DNA of 64,000 bases from positions 1,240,001 to 1,304,000 of the forward strand of contig NZ_CP138333.2 of NCBI RefSeq assembly GCF_038561955.2, read 5' to 3'. The position numbers and the translations under genes are program-made. Positions 61,081 through 64,000 of this stretch are shown one piece after another. How positions within the stretch are numbered: position 1 is the stretch's first letter; the number at the start of each line of letters is the position of its first letter. The notes below the pieces were generated by a model. The model saw only the letters and a program-made list of their open reading frames with translations. It was not told the origin of the DNA and made no database searches. The DNA comes from Salinicoccus sp. Bachu38. Lineage in GTDB: Bacteria > Bacillota > Bacilli > Staphylococcales > Salinicoccaceae.

Positions 61081-62394
61081 ATGAGTAACGCATTCAAAAG
61101 ATTCAGGTTCAGCGAACAGATGCTGAATGCAATCGAAAGTATAAATTTTTCCCATCCGACCCTTGTACAGGAGCGTGTCATTCCGAAAGTCCTTAAAAAG
61201 GAGAACGTCGTGGCACAGTCTGAGACGGGCAGCGGCAAATCACACGCATTCCTCCTCCCAATCATACACGAAATCAACACGGAGGATACCCATACACAGG
61301 CTGTCATCCTGGCACCTACAAGGGAACTGGCCAAGCAGCTGCACCAGATGACACTTGAAGTATTGAGGTCCTTTCCTGAAATCAGGGCTGCCGCTTTCAT
61401 CGGCGGCACGGATATCGAGCGGGATGTCCAAAAGGCATCCAAGTCTCCCCACATTGTAATCGGTACGCCGACAAGAATCAAAGATTTGAGGGACAAGGGC
61501 GGCCTCAATCTCCATTCTGTCGAAAGACTGGTCATCGACGAAGCCGACCTGATGATCGATCTCGGTTTCCTCGAGCAGATCGACAGCATCTCATCGACGG
61601 TCAGCGATTCCTCACAGTTCCTCGTCTTCTCGGCGACCATACCGGAAGCGCTCCGTATCTTCCTCAGGAAGTACATCGGAGAAACTGAAATCATCATCAT
61701 CGATCAGCCGAGGAACAAGGCGTCCATCCATTACAGCCTGGTGCCTGTGAAAGGGGATGACAAGTCAGCCAAAGTACTGGCGCTGACACAGAACATCACG
61801 CCATACATCGGCCTGATATTTGCCAATTCCAAAGAACGTGCGGATGAACTCTTCGAATATCTCAACAGCAACGGCGTCAATGTCGGGCTCTTCCACGGGG
61901 GGCTCAAGCCGAGGGAGCGCACCAAGGAGATCAAGAAGATCCGTGAACTTGAATATGTATGGGTGGTCGCAAGCGACCTCGCGTCCCGCGGACTGGATAT
62001 CGACGGGGCCTCCCATGTCATCAACTATGACATCCCGAAGGACATCGAATTCTTCACACACCGCGTCGGACGTGTGGGCAGGGGCGCCTATACAGGCACA
62101 GCAGTCACCCTCTATACGCCGGATGAGGAATACCTCGTCAATGCGCTGGAGGCCAAAGGCTATCAGTTCATCCATGAGGACATCAAAAAGGGCGAACTCG
62201 TCGAAATAAAATCAAGAACCGAACGGGCAAAGCGGAAACGGAAGGATTCGCACCTCGAGAACCAACTCTCACACAGGGTGAAGAAACCGAAGAAAGTCAA
62301 GCCGGGCTACAGGAAGAAAATGAAGCACGAACTCAACACCCTGAAGCAGCAGGAGCGGATGAAGCACTCGAAAAGCAGAAAGAAAAAAAGATAG
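61081..62394 (+). CDS. cshB: DEAD-box RNA helicase CshB
   Basis: A 437-residue DEAD-box helicase. Q motif FSHPTLVQ, motif I AQSETGSGKS, Ia PTRELAK, II DEADLM (a variant of DEAD), III SATIPE, VI HRVGRVGRG. The basic C-terminal tail (about 380-437, KKRK-rich) is typical of CshB, which helps growth in cold and RNA turnover. Start ATG with ACAGGTG upstream. Next to nfo, as in bacilli. Confidence 0.93.
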   Translation: MSNAFKRFRFSEQMLNAIESINFSHPTLVQERVIPKVLKKENVVAQSETGSGKSHAFLLPIIHEINTEDTHTQAVILAPTRELAKQLHQMTLEVLRSFPEIRAAAFIGGTDIERDVQKASKSPHIVIGTPTRIKDLRDKGGLNLHSVERLVIDEADLMIDLGFLEQIDSISSTVSDSSQFLVFSATIPEALRIFLRKYIGETEIIIIDQPRNKASIHYSLVPVKGDDKSAKVLALTQNITPYIGLIFANSKERADELFEYLNSNGVNVGLFHGGLKPRERTKEIKKIRELEYVWVVASDLASRGLDIDGASHVINYDIPKDIEFFTHRVGRVGRGAYTGTAVTLYTPDEEYLVNALEAKGYQFIHEDIKKGELVEIKSRTERAKRKRKDSHLENQLSHRVKKPKKVKPGYRKKMKHELNTLKQQERMKHSKSRKKKR

Positions 62395-62415
62395 GAAATC
62401 AGAAAGGTGAATGAA

Positions 62416-63324
62416 ATGCTTATAGGATCACACGTTTCAATGAGCGGCAAGAAAATGCTGGAGGCGGCAAGCATCAGCGCCAAAAGCTATGGAGCAAACA
62501 CATTCATGATCTATACAGGTGCACCGCAGAACACGAGAAGGAAGAAGATCGAAGATCTGAACATAGAGGCCGGCAAACGGCATATGGCGGATCATGGCAT
62601 GTCCAATATTGTCGTCCATGCACCTTACATCATCAATATTGCCAATTCCGAACGTGAAGGTGTATTTGAACACGGTGTGGAATTCCTGCAGGAGGAGATT
62701 GTTCGGACAGAGCACCTGGGCAGCAACCAGATCGTCCTCCACCCCGGAAGCCATGTTGGTACAGGTGCAGAACGTGGAATCAGGTCGATCATCGAGGGGC
62801 TCAATGAAGTGCTGACGAATGACAATGATGTTCAGATCGCCCTCGAGACGATGGCGGGCAAAGGCTCTGAAGTCGGCCGCACATTCGAAGAGATTGCACA
62901 GATCATCGATGGCGTGACGAACAATGAAAGGTTGAGTGTATGCTTCGATACATGCCACGTGCATGATGCAGGCTATGATATCGTCAATGATTTTGATGGT
63001 GTACTTGATGAGTTCGACCGCATCATCGGCAAGGACCGCATAAAAGTCCTTCATATCAACGACTCCAAAAATGAACGGGGCGCCCACAAGGACCGCCACG
63101 AGAATATCGGCTTCGGCCATATCGGTTTCGACGCCCTTTCATATGTCATCAATCATCCCGATTTCGAGGAAATACCAAAAATACTTGAGACACCATTTGT
63201 CGGACCGGATAAGAAGAACAGGGTTGCCCCTTATGCACATGAGATCGAAATGATCAGAAGCGGCAGCTTCAATCCTTCACTTAAAGAGGAAATCAATCCG
63301 ATGATGGCAGGAGTACAGGAGTAA
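62416..63324 (+). CDS. nfo: Deoxyribonuclease IV (endonuclease IV)
   Basis: A 302-residue AP endonuclease with three zinc ions. [51 protein letters not shown], and LETPF are the metal-binding blocks. Start ATG at 62416 has AGAAAGG eight bases upstream; a GTG three codons earlier is weaker. Repairs abasic sites and oxidative damage. A terminator follows. Confidence 0.96.
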   Translation: MLIGSHVSMSGKKMLEAASISAKSYGANTFMIYTGAPQNTRRKKIEDLNIEAGKRHMADHGMSNIVVHAPYIINIANSEREGVFEHGVEFLQEEIVRTEHLGSNQIVLHPGSHVGTGAERGIRSIIEGLNEVLTNDNDVQIALETMAGKGSEVGRTFEEIAQIIDGVTNNERLSVCFDTCHVHDAGYDIVNDFDGVLDEFDRIIGKDRIKVLHINDSKNERGAHKDRHENIGFGHIGFDALSYVINHPDFEEIPKILETPFVGPDKKNRVAPYAHEIEMIRSGSFNPSLKEEINPMMAGVQE

Positions 63325-63333
63325 TATGGACAA

Positions 63334-63364
63334 AAACAGGATGGCCACGGCCGTCCTGTTTTTA
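63334..63364 (+). terminator. Terminator after nfo
   Basis: AAACAGGAtGGCC pairs with GGCCgTCCTGTTT around AC, followed by T's. Confidence 0.87.
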
Positions 63365-63366
63365 TT

Positions 63367-63427
63367 TCGTAATCATTCCTATTTACAAATCGTAATCATT
63401 CCTTTATAATACTGTAATGATTAAAAA
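63367..63427 (+). promoter_or_regulatory. Zur-like boxes in the zinc ABC promoter
   Basis: Two direct copies of TCGTAATCATTCC (63367-63379 and 63390-63402), close to the Zur/Fur-type TCGTAATNATTACGA box; a third partial TGTAATGATT lies at 63413-63422. Promoter -35 TTTACA (63383-63388) and -10 TATAAT (63405-63410) have the second box exactly in their 16-bp spacer. Zinc repression is inferred. Confidence 0.75.
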
Positions 63428-63443
63428 TAAAGGAGTCATCGAG

Positions 63444-64000
63444 ATGGAGCATCCGATATTCGAACTGAACAACATCTCCTATATCTATAGGGACAAGATG
63501 GAAACGACACCGGCATTGAAAGATATCAACCTCAGTGTCCATAAGGGCGATTTTGTCGCACTTGTGGGGCCGAACGGCTCCGGCAAGACCACCCTGATCA
63601 AACTGATCCTCGGTGTCCTCAAACTGCAGAGCGGGGAAATATACATCAATGGCAACAGTCTGCGCAATTTCCATGCGTGGCAGGAAGTCGGCTATGTCTC
63701 CCAGAAATCCAACAGCTTCTCAAAAGGTTTTCCGGCAACGGTCAGCGAAGTTGTACTCAGCGGTTTGACGAAGGCGAAAGGCCTGTTCAGACGATTCGGC
63801 AGGGAAGACTACAGAAAGCTCGATGAAGTGCTGAGTCTGCTCAATATCAGCCATCTGAAGAATAAGAACATCTCCCTCCTGTCCGGCGGACAGACCCAGC
63901 GTGTCTTCATCGCGCGGGCACTGATCAACAATCCGAGCATCCTAGTTCTTGATGAACCGACTGTCGGTATCGATGCAAAGCATGTCAAGGAGTTCTATGA
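63444..64000 (+). CDS. znuC: Zinc/metal ABC transporter ATPase (3' end missing)
   Basis: The first 185 residues of a metal-type ABC ATPase. Walker A GPNGSGKTTL, Q-loop VSQKS, signature LLSGGQTQRVFIARAL, Walker B VLDEPTVGID. It matches ZnuC/AdcC/ZurA proteins. In staphylococci the permease and zur regulator follow; they lie outside this window. Start ATG has AGGAG nine bases upstream. Runs off the end without a stop. Confidence 0.9.
   Translation, partial: MEHPIFELNNISYIYRDKMETTPALKDINLSVHKGDFVALVGPNGSGKTTLIKLILGVLKLQSGEIYINGNSLRNFHAWQEVGYVSQKSNSFSKGFPATVSEVVLSGLTKAKGLFRRFGREDYRKLDEVLSLLNISHLKNKNISLLSGGQTQRVFIARALINNPSILVLDEPTVGIDAKHVKEFY

Noticed and set aside
1-64000. CRISPR arrays, tRNA or rRNA genes, prophage, integrase with att sites
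   Set aside because: No regular spacer repeats, tRNA cloverleaf, rRNA or phage structural genes were seen on reading; a tRNAscan/CRISPR scan would settle it.

Overview
The window reads as a chromosome segment of a low-to-mid GC Firmicute of the Staphylococcaceae, most like a halophilic Salinicoccus-type coccus. The block phoH-ybeY-dgkA-cdd-era-recO-glyS-ccpN-yqfL-dnaG-sigA-cccA-trmK-nif3-ispH-cshB-nfo, followed by a zinc ABC transporter, follows the Staphylococcus/Bacillus order. Glycyl-tRNA synthetase is the single-chain type behind a T-box, and Shine-Dalgarno sites are strong. The genus is inferred from gene order and composition, not from a marker search.

Layout. 1-9.8 kb: the end of a fructose-type PTS permease, a CopB-type copper ATPase under a CsoR-like operator, a threonine aldolase, an AI-2E family membrane protein, an unusual ABC-class ATPase, and an ArsR-controlled permease cluster with three matching operators. 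9.8-13 kb: a TPP riboswitch followed by tenA-thiD-thiM-thiE with overlapping genes (thiamine salvage). 13-21 kb: assorted housekeeping and accessory genes (lipoprotein, CHY zinc finger, Na+/H+ antiporter, DedA, S41 and S66 peptidases, acetyltransferases, EamA exporter). 21.1-25.6 kb: a clearly AT-richer stretch with a decayed alpha/beta hydrolase, a PD-(D/E)XK nuclease with a helical N-terminal domain, a remnant of an IS256-family transposase, and an AlbA_2/Schlafen-like protein. This looks like an acquired, defence-type insertion.

25.6-34 kb: an ABC exporter pair, a small XRE regulator with its own operator next to a membrane protein, small membrane proteins, and a TRAP transporter (dctPQM) beside a cytosine-deaminase-like amidohydrolase. 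34-47 kb: DUF429 protein, formaldehyde dehydrogenase, 2OG-Fe(II) oxygenase, topoisomerase III, a YwiC-like gene broken by an in-frame TGA, a second cytidine-deaminase-like gene, AhpD-like, acetyltransferase, VOC, rhodanese and radical SAM/SPASM genes. 47-64 kb: the conserved macromolecular-synthesis block, ending in the first part of a zinc-uptake ABC ATPase behind Zur-like boxes.

No rRNA, tRNA or CRISPR array was seen. The most promising material for something undescribed is the AT-rich island at 21.9-25.6 kb. The best-supported regulatory findings are the ATCAA-N6-TTGAT operators, the tandem operator of the small XRE regulator, the CsoR-like site and the Zur-like boxes.
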